A stretch of DNA of 46,961 bases, from the NCBI GenBank assembly GCA_045106685.1, contig JBGCFB010000060.1, positions 1 through 46,961 of the forward strand, written 5' to 3'. The position numbers and the translations under genes are program-made. This stretch comes from JAUIGE01 sp045106685 (lineage in GTDB: Bacteria; Bacteroidota; Bacteroidia; J057). This document shows, one piece after another, positions 35,301 through 41,707 of this stretch. Position 1 is the first letter of the stretch. Every line of letters begins with the position of its first letter. The notes under the pieces are model-generated. The model saw only the letters and a list, made by a program, of their open reading frames with translations. It was not told the origin of the DNA and did no database searches.

Positions 35301-36491
35301 CCAAAGTGGATTTGTGTTAGCATCCGTTGCAGTCGTAGTCGACTGATTTACCGTGATGGTCGCTCCGCCACATACAGTTGCTGCCGCAGTAGCATTCGCG
35401 GTGTAACTATCAAGCGGTGAAGTACCTGTTGTAAGCGTAGTAGGAGCCGCAATAGCAATACTCAACTGTGGTGCAGGATTGACAGGCACCGTGATGATGT
35501 ACGCAGAGCCATCACAGTTTGCTGTGCTTGGCACAACTGTGTATTCAATATTCACTACCGAACTGGAAGCGTTGGATACTGTACCAGTAATGTTTCCCGT
35601 TCCGCTTTGCGTATCGGTCGAATCACTCGTAGTGGACCAAGTATAGCCTGTGATCGTACCAGAGGTGATTCCTATAACAGGATCAAGCGTGATACTGGAT
35701 CCGGCACATACGCCGTCAGCAGTTTCGTCCATGGTTCCAGGAGCAGGGTCCGTATCTACGATAAAGCTACCATAGCCGACTTCGTCAGGGCATCCAGGAG
35801 TAGAGACCGTAACCTCTACAGATTTTTGCCCATCAAAAGTCCAGGCTCTAGTAACAACTGGACCAGTCATAGGCGTGAAGCCTGAACCAGCTGGACCACA
35901 GCCGAGAGCTCCGGCTACACCATTACATCCTGCCCATGAATAGGTATAGGCTCCATTATTAGGAGCTGCAGGTGTAACATCGGCCTCATGGATAAGTTCG
36001 CTATTAAGGCAAACTGTACCATCAGGCGTGGAATTTACAGACACTGCGCTTGGCGCAATGTTTACTTGTACTGTTGTAGAGACTAAGCCACCAGGAAGTG
36101 GGGCATCATCGGAACAGGCTAGGTCAGTTCGCTCTACCATTGTTACAGAAAATGTTGCCCCGTCATCGGCGGCAGTCATTGTAACAAAAATAGTTGCTTC
36201 ACCTGAACCGTTCGTTGTGATACTGGTAGCCTGGCCATCAGGGCCTCCGCCGTCAGTATCAAAATCAATGTCGTACTGTGTCGAGGCATCAAGGCCAGAC
36301 ACAATAAACTCGGCGAGACCGCCGTCACAAATTATCGCATCTTGTGCTACCCCGCTGGGTGTACAGTCTTGCGCATGTAGGTTTGGAAGTCCGGCCAGCA
36401 TCACTCCTGCAAAGAGGATTGCCGCAGTCCAATGAGGACTCCGGTTAGGCCGATTTTTCATAAAAAAGGATAAGGGTAACATTCGTTTCAT
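23385..36491 (-). CDS. Giant surface protein with PKD/Ig-like and about 20 HYR repeats and dockerin-like C terminus
   Basis: A 4368-residue exported protein. The N terminus is long and basic, then hydrophobic (AAILFAGVMLAGLPNLHAQ); the start may be the ATG at 36491, 36482 or 36461. Residues about 350-1680 hold about nine Ig/PKD-like units, each opening like VSIQLNGNTITADND. From about 2063 to 3980 come 19 canonical HYR repeats and one divergent one (D.T.P.I.CP.D..., DNC, ATD..GN...C.F.V). The eighth is split by a propeller-like insert of about 240 residues. The end has a PKD-like unit, a SprB-like piece, a module common in large Bacteroidota surface proteins (VNVRVALEGTYNTTTEYMND) and two calcium loops, DADGDAQVSAAD and DLDMNGQVDALD (4312-4352). 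No T9SS domain is seen. HYR arrays usually serve adhesion. It has a strong promoter of its own. Confidence 0.92.
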   Translation of the reverse strand: MKRMLPLSFFMKNRPNRSPHWTAAILFAGVMLAGLPNLHAQDCTPSGVAQDAIICDGGLAEFIVSGLDASTQYDIDFDTDGGGPDGQATSITTNGSGEATIFVTMTAADDGATFSVTMVERTDLACSDDAPLPGGLVSTTVQVNIAPSAVSVNSTPDGTVCLNSELIHEADVTPAAPNNGAYTYSWAGCNGVAGALGCGPAGSGFTPMTGPVVTRAWTFDGQKSVEVTVSTPGCPDEVGYGSFIVDTDPAPGTMDETADGVCAGSSITLDPVIGITSGTITGYTWSTTSDSTDTQSGTGNITGTVSNASSSVVNIEYTVVPSTANCDGSAYIITVPVNPAPQLSIAIAAPTTLTTGTSPLDSYTANATAAATVCGGATITVNQSTTTATDANTNPLWIKLEVPVLPAGVSITGSLGGLPSGDNFGPITSFPTFTGDITNTSGSAQTITYIATPYFETTPGGGAMLDGSECAGSPLTMTVTVEPAPQMQFTISAPTNIVFNAGSPSLTTTICNGTIASASAATVGTITPSGSGAVWVKVDLTDANDFFGTGGTGVYHYPIGSVNFANINFTTTSTSNQTVSATLTPYIETTPGGGATLDLGECTGDPLSFNITILPESDVTVSAKTEVVCSGSIPISTFTVSPGDGAIVEGSLLSGTASGFSVQRKRSSGDAIDDATLINTSSANAVVRYIITSYNFGTNTTDDSTLVDDCVGGKDTVDVTVRPTPGYTFDIAGVTFDSGNPTANINVCDGPSNVTVTAISQDGTTIAAAKLGVRFEATGTDLFLGATALTGTPLVVEGSMTGFNATPLWANQPLALRLANSSLTMPQTATFVITPFYDENEDGMLNNNECEGSPYTATIVVNPVPEVSIQLNGNTITADNDLLTVDNVYTFDVCDTADNVVFSNKTEIIATPNTWVSFEVISSTNVNSPGDFVIPFANFPTTAQTLSLVDPTMTGQIQVRVIPFNELSGPGNYDPALDCGGEPILVTVNVNPLPAISIDVNGTTVTSDPKDGGNAVAYIFDLCKGGATNITLDNLVEINTTDSSRVKIEVLMNTNTTGSAMGTIDDQDVDDIAASLPINTNLAAVNTMMPGLYKLAITPYRESGDAAGLDALDCVGETDTVTFNVTSSPEISIIVNNTTVTADNDLGTNDNTYSFTVCDVDNNLTLSSIASVVNSPNTYLRTEIDVNDNVTGDPQGTIVSQPLAVFQGLVPTVTDLRLVNTADTGEYRMLITPFFESGDQAGLDASDCPGEVISVTITVIPAPEMSIDINSETLSTDNNGQADASESVSLTVCNGKNNVTFSNLSQDNSSPSAAVSVAYTTVTNVTVDGSAPAGITSPLSPLVTLLGTPQSIDLELVAAGTPGKLEGYFIAFTDGPNGAPNNTYDNGECKADTLFFSITVEPRPEVSMTVNGNTLSNIGTTNQALDGNEVINLSVCHRLDSIDFSTITNALGIANVGVDLYVTGTNVNIGLPLPLSIDEKLALFNAQLPAISPVGLNLIDSSLAGSLTLQLTPFNDKNDDGDFDNDECFGDIMTVNVTINPIPFLSIDVNGETVSTDNDSSTVADRRDTVIVCNGTNNLTLSPISRVNGVNLGANDWVQLRVVNTSNVNNPLGTTLITAPVDVLNGGVLNGGLTTSLQLINPAVEGYFSMELIPFNNGTGTNGSALDAGDCRGEGGILTVRVGPIPADLSQDICASNTPNCGVIQTRYCVNEGSPAPYSSFIVGPISTNPTYAAGNTIRWYSTQTGGSPIAEPTPNVSGSGGNGPYWVTQVDPVTGCESVNRIEVKTWVRPQTTISVTQPNLTYCENDALDLFAQISGSTGNAANWLSQSFNYLQGSSKSTATSIGSSPLAGPSPATSADPNDTLYWVYRLDTYTVGGSCSSDTLSLDFDVNDAPDVNATASALACKGDTIFLFENGGDAASWSWTGPPSFTSSLQNDTIASATAANEGRYYVTVTDGNLCTNIDSVDVAFQTALDISLAVSDTAYCPPLPTNAEITVSSATAGVTYIIEELPAGTPIDTILGTGTDLTFSFTMPLATTSYQIVAEAGGCRDTLTDIGSVAPVDTVKPVLTCPLDQDVIANASCVTIADYTALATVTDNCDMGLTANAQFPPSGITIQDTTTITLYASDGNGNIGECTFDVNVVDNTPPTITQCPPNQFSNVNVNCQAVIINFVPTVVVTDNCDGAPTVVQSPAPGTLAGLGTQTVNITATDFHGQSSVCSFDITVADQTPPTITCPSDTTLGLSVLCSAFIPDYRGLVVANDNCAGALVPVQSPIAVSAGASGNVTTVTMTVNDGSQSASCTFDVTAIDTFPPVVTGPVDQNIYRQAGCEAVLPDWTASGSPLGFANDFCDGFFLAQGQFPPAGLKFYRDTTFKVFLIATDAAGNVGQDSFLVTVSDTTSPMVLCPMNDTVSVDANCNYLLTSYSALGSMDNCGPVTVTQSPAAGITVNTNQTITLTASDTSNNTSSCSFEVVLEDNTPPTIICPGNQTLTANAQCNFLLPDYTTSALPSDNCGVAGVAQTPVGGSVLLLGANAVENVTLTATDNAGNSVACSFTVTLIDLSPPTITACANDTTIYADVNCESTLGDYTGLITADDNCGNATLIYDQAPMPGFPIIAGANSVTQVVLTATDAGGNQVSCTFNVAVIDTINPVIACPAKDTVATLSGSCVAQLPDYSTVLGVTDNCGSTSINQMYSFGDTAVIVTSVPDVDSIFIWDRTTLALLDSQKVTLGGFVVNGVTSLATHPLTGAIYATVNVGSPSSRLATLDPKSGVLTDIGGLGDRFSSITFDPNGRLFGVTGNGATVAETLYEINSATAAVSTLALIGSGTQGHVISFNNADGHIYYASGLTTVSFSKIDTTSFLQTPISLSGYAISGITSALTYIGGGEFLAAELGATNPGFVRISTAGVVTSTGVSHRKTIRGIGTTIFGGFMSGPITFEDSIEVKVVAVDPSGNTDTCVFFAFAADSTAPVISCMGDTTVDADANCEGIVPDFALSSVTATDNCDDDVTISQSIAAGASFSDSVDVDLVAMDDFGNTDTCTVRIYSEDNTGPDVTCPLPQQIPADALCQAVLPNYIVQGLASATDNCTPLDTIFQSPAPGNQLLGISTFTITVTARDTFGNVGMCTFNVTTIDTTAPNILCNVPTNTTLMLDGNCEALAPDYSSIVVASDNCSNTPFPVITQSPAAGATISGAGTQTVTMTATDNDGNASTCSFSITLEDNIAPTITCKADTTVPADASCQYSIIDFGFHAVVMDNCDQPTMTQATAVGAMVPLGDTTIKLYATDIAGNVDSCTFILTVADTTKPVITCPSDTFAGTDVNCDAFVGNYASAATVADNCSQNATILQLPLPGTPFGALDTVTVLLTAVDTAGNQGFCSFKVIKRDTTPPTIVCPTVGYTVTADANCNGKLADYRPIIIGSVTDNCNVLADIDITQSPDSGTFIGGIGNSQLVTMTATDTSGNSASCTLTVTVVDLTLPSFTCPSDTIVYVDQNCDVFAPDLATMVQASAVDACGSATVTQRPIAGILLNGHNTMVNVKLFVEDMGGNIDSTCIVKVTAVDSLPPTFLCPANDTVDVINNGMCDANVSDFSTISALDNCALSVTITQSPVAGALFTGLDTATVYFADGHGNVDSCSIPLVVRDTVLPTISCPNDTIVYADDFCFWESIKFDTLSTFSAADNCDTLLDVDQAPFPGVLYGKGVMPVTLVVTDDFNNSRFCVFNVTVQDTTGPVMTCPTDRVLTANGSCQAILPDYTSLVTSFDNCDGARTITQSLPSGISVTGGGGPILLTMSSSDTEGNMATCSFNVILADNQGPTITDCPNDTIVYLGNTCEYVLADFGALITAVDGCGGGVTLNQVPVIGTQYTAGTTFGLTIVASDVANNQNLCQFNVTVADSTRPAVVCSPLTVLLDQSGNYTLDADDMAAITNGTVDNCSDSANISRFVFPNNYTCADVGSPVSVIVSVSDASLNIATCTTQVTVKPTPMTGIAVIMTPDTAICEGDTIPLRATAAKNGQTGLWTLNTSGTFSQNDQDSLADLSDLGPGVHELIWTITDQCMASADTIEITVNARPELVAQEIVAISTVGGSDGEIEAVTISGNPIAWEWSNAAPSNDTAFNLNAGTYWVIGTDANGCSSDTAYETLFDPASTGVSVNVRVALEGTYNTTTEYMNDFLRQASLLPTTDPYGQGATVLASRLAAQANTDDDIVDWVLVQLYDTILTGGYGTLAGQQAGLLRRDGFIVDPVTDLPLVFSSLTDNGYHIVVKHRNHIPMGTAISISLDNNVTLIDFFNGAVVTFDAPTTSPGGKALMISGDADGDAQVSAADILFWTTRNGTFSVYDAADLDMNGQVDALDPFGQWVNNNGKFTLLP

Positions 36492-36688
36492 ATTGAGGTG
36501 AAACAGTTTGGGGCATTACACTGAAATGGCTGAAAAGAAAGAACAAGGAAATGGCACCTCGCCAAAAAGGGTACCTCCACTGGAGTAGTAATAAGCAAGT
36601 AAAACAAACGTGTAGGAATACGATCCATCACGGGACAAACTTTGTGCCATGAAATAGTTCGACGAGGTAAAATGTGTGAACAGGGGTG

Positions 36689-36719
36689 CAAAAGTAGATT
36701 TTTAGCCTATATGAACCAA
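36689..36719 (-). promoter_or_regulatory. Promoter of the giant surface protein gene
   Basis: Read on the minus strand: TTG (36719-36717), 20 bases, TACTTTTG (36696-36689). Both boxes and their spacing match the Bacteroidota consensus exactly. Transcription would start near 36682, leaving an unusually long leader of about 190 bases before the ATG at 36491. Confidence 0.7.
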
Positions 36720-36977
36720 TCTCCCTTCTGAAATTTTTCTCAAAAGAAAACTCAGTGTGCCTCAAAATAAACATCACCATGTATAGTACTACTGTGCCAA
36801 ACTTGTTTCCATCCGTGTAATTTTTACTTTCATTCGTAAAAAAAATCCCACCCAGACCAATCCTGCCAGCAGCTCATAATTGGCCATTTCTCCTATATTT
36901 ATATGTATTTTTACTGAAAGCAATACCCCATCAGGCCAAGCATACATTACGATACATCAAGAGCTAAATAGTTACCT

Positions 36978-36985
36978 TATCTTTA
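36978..36985 (+). promoter_or_regulatory. -7-like box before lpxB
   Basis: TATCTTTA differs from TAnnTTTG only in the last base and ends five bases before the lpxB ATG at 36991. Like the boxes before purD and mgtE, it would give a leaderless or nearly leaderless transcript. Confidence 0.35.
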
Positions 36986-36990
36986 CCTCA

Positions 36991-38076
36991 ATGAAACTCT
37001 ATATCCTGGCCGGAGAAGACTCGGGAGACTTGCACGCCAGCAAGCTCATGGAGGCACTCCGTGGACTAGACAAAAGCTGGGAATTTCGAGGCATTGGCGG
37101 TGACAAAATGATCACTCAGGGACTGGATCATATTGCCCATATCAAAGACGTCAATTTTATGGGATTCTTTGAAGTGGTCCAGCATCTTGGTACGATTCGT
37201 CGCATGTTTCGCAAGGTCAAAGAAGACCTCTTGCAATGGAAACCCGATGCAATTCTGCTAGTAGATTACCCTGGGTTTAATCTTCGCATGGCTCCTTTTA
37301 TAAAAGAAGAACTCGGCATACCAATCATCTACTACATCTCTCCACAACTCTGGGCCTGGAAAAAAGGAAGAGTAAAAACGATTCGGAAATATGTGGACAA
37401 GATGATGGTTATTCTGCCATTTGAAAAAGATTTTTATGCTGAAGAACATGTAGAGGCAGATTTTGTAGGACACCCGCTGCTCGACGTCATTCCGCCTTTG
37501 GGAGAACGCAATCCTGAGCCGGGACTGGTGGCACTTCTTCCTGGAAGTCGAAAGCAAGAAATACAGCGTATGCTCCCTGTTATGCTTAGCCTTCCAGCGC
37601 GATTTCCTGACCTCAATTTTATAGTTGCAGGTGCGCCAAGCCAAAGCCCTGAATTCTATCATTCGATCATTGGCGATGCGCGCGTTTCATTGGTACAAAA
37701 CGACACATACGAGCTTCTAAAAAGAGCAGAAACAGCGGTAGTAACCTCAGGTACTGCGACACTGGAAGCGGGACTATTTGGCGTGCCCGAAGTGGTCGTA
37801 TATAAAGCACATCCTATCTCTTACCTCATCGGCAAGCGCCTGATGCAGGTAGCACATATGAGCTTGGTAAATTTAATATTGGATCGCCGCGCGGTTCCAG
37901 AATTATTACAATCCCAGTTCAATCCTGATACTCTCGCCGAAACACTGGAAGATTTGCGGACAGCTGCCACTCAGAAAAAACTGGGGAAAGATTTTGTGTT
38001 GCTGCGAAAAAAACTGGGCGATGCAGGCGCTGCCGAGCGAGCAGCACATATTGTAAACAAGGCTATTTCACAATGA
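36991..38076 (+). CDS. lpxB: Lipid-A-disaccharide synthase
   Basis: Membrane-associated cytoplasmic GT19 glycosyltransferase that joins UDP-2,3-diacylglucosamine and lipid X to form the lipid A disaccharide. It has 361 residues, slightly shorter than the enterobacterial enzyme. Motifs are LAGEDSGDLHASKLMEALR at the N terminus, FRGIGGDKM, FMGFFEVV, ILLVDYPGFNLRMA, YYISPQLWAWKKGR and, in the C-terminal half, LLPGSRKQEIQRMLPVM and VTSGTATLEAGLFGVPEVVV. The in-frame extension to 36880 is non-homologous; the ATG at 36991 is chosen. Its stop overlaps the next gene (ATGA), so both are probably one lipopolysaccharide operon. Confidence 0.96.
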   Translation: MKLYILAGEDSGDLHASKLMEALRGLDKSWEFRGIGGDKMITQGLDHIAHIKDVNFMGFFEVVQHLGTIRRMFRKVKEDLLQWKPDAILLVDYPGFNLRMAPFIKEELGIPIIYYISPQLWAWKKGRVKTIRKYVDKMMVILPFEKDFYAEEHVEADFVGHPLLDVIPPLGERNPEPGLVALLPGSRKQEIQRMLPVMLSLPARFPDLNFIVAGAPSQSPEFYHSIIGDARVSLVQNDTYELLKRAETAVVTSGTATLEAGLFGVPEVVVYKAHPISYLIGKRLMQVAHMSLVNLILDRRAVPELLQSQFNPDTLAETLEDLRTAATQKKLGKDFVLLRKKLGDAGAAERAAHIVNKAISQ

Positions 38077-38822
38077 TTTCTGCCGTCATTATCGCACGTG
38101 ACGAAGCGAACAATATCGCTCGTTGTATTCAGTCTCTTCTTCCTGTAGCAGATGAAATTCTCGTCCTGGATACTGGCAGCAACGATAATACGCGCGCGAT
38201 CGCCGAAGCCGCCGGGGCGGCGACGCATGCCGTAACCTGGCAAGGCTACGCTGCCACCAAAAACGAAGGATATACACGCGCACGCTATGATTATATATTG
38301 AGCCTTGACGCAGACGAAGCACTTTCTGAAACACTTCAAAAGGCTATTTTGAACCAAAAATCTTCATTACGAGGAGCTTATTCATTCAATAGGCTTACGT
38401 TTTATGGAGAAAAAGCTGTCAGACATTGTGGTTGGTATCCTGATGTCAAGGTGAGGCTTTTTCATACCAAAGAAGCGAAATGGGAAGGCGCTTTTGTACA
38501 CGAAACCCTCATACTAAAAGAAGGTGTCGAAAAGACACACCTCAAGGGTGATTTGCTACATTACTCTATCAAGAATAAGCAAGATCACATAGCACGTGCA
38601 AAGCAGTACGCCCAGCTCGCAGGGCAGAAAATGCATGCTCAGGGCAAAAGGTATTCCTGGCTTAAAGCTCATGCTTCACCACTAGCCCGATTTATCCGCA
38701 TGTATATGTTCAAGGGAGGCTTTCTCGACGGAGCTGTCGGTTGGAAAGTTTGTTGGATTTCTGCGAAAGCGGTGTACTGGCGCTATCAAGCATTGCGCGA
38801 TAACGCTACTAGCATACACTAA
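38073..38822 (+). CDS. Family 2 glycosyltransferase, WaaE/KdtX-like
   Basis: A 249-residue inverting GT-A glycosyltransferase. It starts ISAVIIARDEANNIARCIQS and has VADEILVLDTGSNDNTRAIA, the acidic DADEAL motif (YILSLDADEAL) and the typical WaaE-family middle, ARYDYILSLDADEALSETL, YSFNRLTFYGEKAVRHCGWY and PDVKVRLFHTKEAKWEG. The group adds sugars to the lipopolysaccharide inner core, which fits its four-base overlap with lpxB. The end RMYMFKGGFLDGAVGWKVC is an amphipathic, probably membrane-touching part. The 3' end overlaps the stop of the facing gene by four bases. Confidence 0.9.
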   Translation: MISAVIIARDEANNIARCIQSLLPVADEILVLDTGSNDNTRAIAEAAGAATHAVTWQGYAATKNEGYTRARYDYILSLDADEALSETLQKAILNQKSSLRGAYSFNRLTFYGEKAVRHCGWYPDVKVRLFHTKEAKWEGAFVHETLILKEGVEKTHLKGDLLHYSIKNKQDHIARAKQYAQLAGQKMHAQGKRYSWLKAHASPLARFIRMYMFKGGFLDGAVGWKVCWISAKAVYWRYQALRDNATSIH

Positions 38823-40642
38823 TTATCATTCGTCTTCATATAGACGACTTCTTTCGGATTGTACACAGGTCGCTGATATTGGAGTTGCATAGCGCGGTAT
38901 TCCAGCAAGTCAGGGTCTTCAAGTATAAATCCTGCACTAAATCCTTTTTCACGAATGCGGAGCTTTAAGCCTGAACCAGCAAAAGGTGAACAAGGCAAAG
39001 GCGCATTCCAACACTGGTCGTTCATAACGGGTCCACGCAAGGTAAACTCACCTGTCAGCACCTGACTAGAGCCGTTGCTATCCTTATATGGTGCTGGAAT
39101 AACCAGTGCCGCATCAGACTGACTTGTAATAGCTGGAAGGGCGGTCCGCACTCCCAACTGAAGTGGCCTTAAATAAAAGAGCGCTAATACAATTGCCACT
39201 CCGACAGGCACATAAGCACTGAATCGACTTTGAAGAAGGCGCCTGATGCCCACTACAAGAATGGTAAGATATAGTCCAATAGAGAATGTATACCCAAATC
39301 GAGGATCTGGTGCAGTAGTAAACCACACTGCTAATCCAGCAAGCAGGGTTCCAAGTACTGCTATATAACCCAGGTTGTCTTTCAAGTACTGTCGACCTCC
39401 TTTTATCAGGTGAAAAAATACATAACCAATCAACGTTGGAGTAACTGCGACCGTGAGTAGAAAGAGTATTTTTTGAAAAAAGCGCAGACGACTGATCCAA
39501 GCAGGAAACCAAACAGAAAACGGCTGATTCAGCACTTCTGTATAAGGTTCTAGCGGATTGATAGCAAACGCGCGAATATAACTCGACTCTTCCTGCGCCA
39601 TGGCTACCGGCACTTTCCAGTCTACATTCAATAAGTCTATTTGATAGAAAGGAAAAAAGACATAACCTGATAAAATCACATTACGGGCTAGCCAGGGCAG
39701 GCTTACAAAAAGGCCTGCTACAATCAACATTTGATAATGAAGACGCTCACCTTTGCGAAGGGTGTGCATGAGTACGATTAATGGTAGAATAGCCAGCGGC
39801 GCGGCAGTGAGCTTTGCCGTAATCACATAGGCACTCAACATAAATATGAGAGCGGACTTGAGATCAAATTTGAACAAGGAATTATCCTCTGTCTTTTCAA
39901 GAAAAAGCACCATCACAATCCAGGCGCCATATATTACTGCGGCATCGGCAGAAGGTGCGGTAAGGAAGAACACAAAGTAGTGTGTAGGCAAAAGGAATAA
40001 GCTTCTGAAAACAACACTCAAGCGATGATCTCCTATAAAGAGGCGGCGCATGCCTTCGAGACCATAAGCAGCCACGACGATATGCAACAAACCATTGAGA
40101 TCCATAAGACCTCCGTCTGGCAAATAGTGAAAACTGAATACTGCCTGGAGCACATGCCAATTTGAATTAAAGGCAAGCCGAGGGTGCAAATTGCCCAAGC
40201 CAGGCACAATCGCATACTCGTTCAGCCAGCGTACAAACTGGCGATAGTAGAGACCATCGTCATAATATGATGGAGCACCTACTGAAACCAACACTGCAAG
40301 TAGTACTGCTGCTGCAAAAAAGGCTTTTACAATCCAATGGCTACGTTTAACCTCTAATCGATAATAGGCGATTTTATCTAGAAGAACCTGCCTAAATTGC
40401 CAAATATGAGCTAAGGCTATAGCGAGTAATACAATCTGAAAAATGCCATTTATAGGAGCAAAGAAATACCAAATCGAAGCAAAACTCGTCAGCATCATCC
40501 AGCCTCCGATCACAATCAATGTTGGATGGTAAGGCTCAGCATTACGGGTAAGTCCTACACTTCGCAAGAAGGTAAGCAGCATGTGCCCAAAGGCAAATGA
40601 CAGCAAAAATGAATATGTCCAAGTGAGGAGTAAAACGAGCAT
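38819..40642 (-). CDS. Large polytopic membrane protein, GT39/GT-C-like
   Basis: A 607-residue inner-membrane protein with about 12 or more hydrophobic segments through residue 480 and a soluble C-terminal tail. It resembles GT-C membrane glycosyltransferases and the LIC_10190-type family in layout: an N-terminal helix pair, then a luminal loop with ASYYDDGLYYRQFVRWLNEY, whose DD pair could be catalytic, and further helices such as FMLSAYVITAKLTAAPLAIL. The tail (VMNDQCWNAPLPCSPFAGSG) has two cysteines likely in the periplasm. It sits in the glycan cluster, so transfer or polymerisation of lipid-linked sugars is likely. The activity is not shown by motif. Confidence 0.65.
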   Translation of the reverse strand: MLVLLLTWTYSFLLSFAFGHMLLTFLRSVGLTRNAEPYHPTLIVIGGWMMLTSFASIWYFFAPINGIFQIVLLAIALAHIWQFRQVLLDKIAYYRLEVKRSHWIVKAFFAAAVLLAVLVSVGAPSYYDDGLYYRQFVRWLNEYAIVPGLGNLHPRLAFNSNWHVLQAVFSFHYLPDGGLMDLNGLLHIVVAAYGLEGMRRLFIGDHRLSVVFRSLFLLPTHYFVFFLTAPSADAAVIYGAWIVMVLFLEKTEDNSLFKFDLKSALIFMLSAYVITAKLTAAPLAILPLIVLMHTLRKGERLHYQMLIVAGLFVSLPWLARNVILSGYVFFPFYQIDLLNVDWKVPVAMAQEESSYIRAFAINPLEPYTEVLNQPFSVWFPAWISRLRFFQKILFLLTVAVTPTLIGYVFFHLIKGGRQYLKDNLGYIAVLGTLLAGLAVWFTTAPDPRFGYTFSIGLYLTILVVGIRRLLQSRFSAYVPVGVAIVLALFYLRPLQLGVRTALPAITSQSDAALVIPAPYKDSNGSSQVLTGEFTLRGPVMNDQCWNAPLPCSPFAGSGLKLRIREKGFSAGFILEDPDLLEYRAMQLQYQRPVYNPKEVVYMKTNDN

Positions 40643-40757
40643 TTATTTAGGCAGTTCAAATTATTCAAACAAATATCTTGCCGGAGAAGTAATCTTCTAC
40701 AGTGAATAATTCCTATTCCTATAATTTTTTGTGCAAATCCCTAAAAAGCGTCTTCCT

Positions 40758-41603
40758 TTACTTATCAGAAACGAGCTGTTCCCTGGCAGCGCGCTCCGCA
40801 AAGGTTTCCACCTGTGCCTGTTTTGAAGCAAACAGATTGTATTTTAAAATACAGTAAATCGCCCTAAAACCATCTTTCCAGCCTATCTTCTTACCTTCTT
40901 CAAAGGTGCGGCCATAGTATGAGATTCCCACTTCGTAAATACGAATGCGTGGAATCCGTGAGATCTTGGCAGTTACTTCTGGCTCGAATCCAAAACGATT
41001 TTCTTTGAGCGTTAAGCTCTGGACTACTTTGGTATCAAACAACTTATAACATGTTTCCATGTCCGTCAGGTTCAGGTTAGTGAACATGTTGGACAGAAAG
41101 GTAAGGAACTTGTTTCCTATTGAGTGCCAAAAGAATAAAATGCGGTGAGGGTTTCCACCCATAAAGCGAGAACCGTATACCACGTCTGCTTCTCCCTGTA
41201 AAACAGGCTTTAGCAACATGTTATATTCTTCAGGATCATACTCAAGGTCAGCATCCTGAATAATCGTATACTGTCCAGTTGCTTTGGCAATGCCAGTGTG
41301 CAAGGCTGCACCTTTACCCTTATTAACTTCATGCTTATAATACTGGATATTCAATTCAGGATTTGCATTGATATATGCATGAATTGCCTCTTCTGTATTA
41401 TCCTTAGAGCAGTCGTTTACAATGATCACCTCCTTCTCAATATCGTTAAACAGCGTTACTGCCTTCACTTTATTTAAGATGCGATGAATCGTTTTCCCTT
41501 CATTATATGCAGGGATTACAATGGAAAGTTTATGTAAAATCATAGGTGAGGATTTATCTTCCTCTTCCTTTCCAATTTGTGTGCCACTTGACGATTTTTG
41601 CAT
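40758..41603 (-). CDS. Family 2 glycosyltransferase, dolichol-phosphate-mannose-synthase-like
   Basis: A 281-residue cytoplasmic or membrane-facing GT2 enzyme. Key blocks are LSIVIPAYNEGKTIHRILNK, VIIVNDCSKDNTEEAIHAYI, GKGAALHTGIAKATGQYTII and the metal motif DADLEYDPEEYNMLLKP, then ADVVYGSRFMGGNP and METCYKLF with EPEVTAKISR. This pattern is that of DPM1-like enzymes that move sugar from a nucleotide donor to a polyprenyl phosphate. A donor for the GT-C-like protein encoded next downstream is a natural fit. The first 20 residues are charged and unlike the family, so the ATG at 41543 may be the true start. Confidence 0.88.
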   Translation of the reverse strand: MQKSSSGTQIGKEEEDKSSPMILHKLSIVIPAYNEGKTIHRILNKVKAVTLFNDIEKEVIIVNDCSKDNTEEAIHAYINANPELNIQYYKHEVNKGKGAALHTGIAKATGQYTIIQDADLEYDPEEYNMLLKPVLQGEADVVYGSRFMGGNPHRILFFWHSIGNKFLTFLSNMFTNLNLTDMETCYKLFDTKVVQSLTLKENRFGFEPEVTAKISRIPRIRIYEVGISYYGRTFEEGKKIGWKDGFRAIYCILKYNLFASKQAQVETFAERAAREQLVSDK

Positions 41604-41707
41604 GAGATTTATTTAAAGACCTCAAAAATACTGCTTTTACTGAAATTTTTGGCAAATGTAACCTATTAGTATGCCATGAACTTATCGATTTACCCAGAAG
41701 TACCTGT

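Larger units (their letters stand above)
36492..36990. other. Divergent intergenic region
   Basis: About 500 bases between the giant gene (minus) and lpxB (plus). It holds the giant's promoter (36689-36719) with a leader of roughly 190 bases, and an lpxB -7-like box at 36978-36985. Otherwise I see no gene or clear structure. Confidence 0.6.

Noticed and set aside
22104..36491. Simple two-gene operon of giant and T9SS protein
   Set aside because: A 12-bp hairpin with an imperfect T run lies between them and a -7-like box precedes the second gene, so joint transcription cannot be taken as given.
36488..36691. 67-residue open frame just upstream of the giant gene
   Set aside because: It lies in the giant's presumed leader and overlaps its start codon. 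It has no family features and many Pro and Cys in odd places, so it looks like chance.
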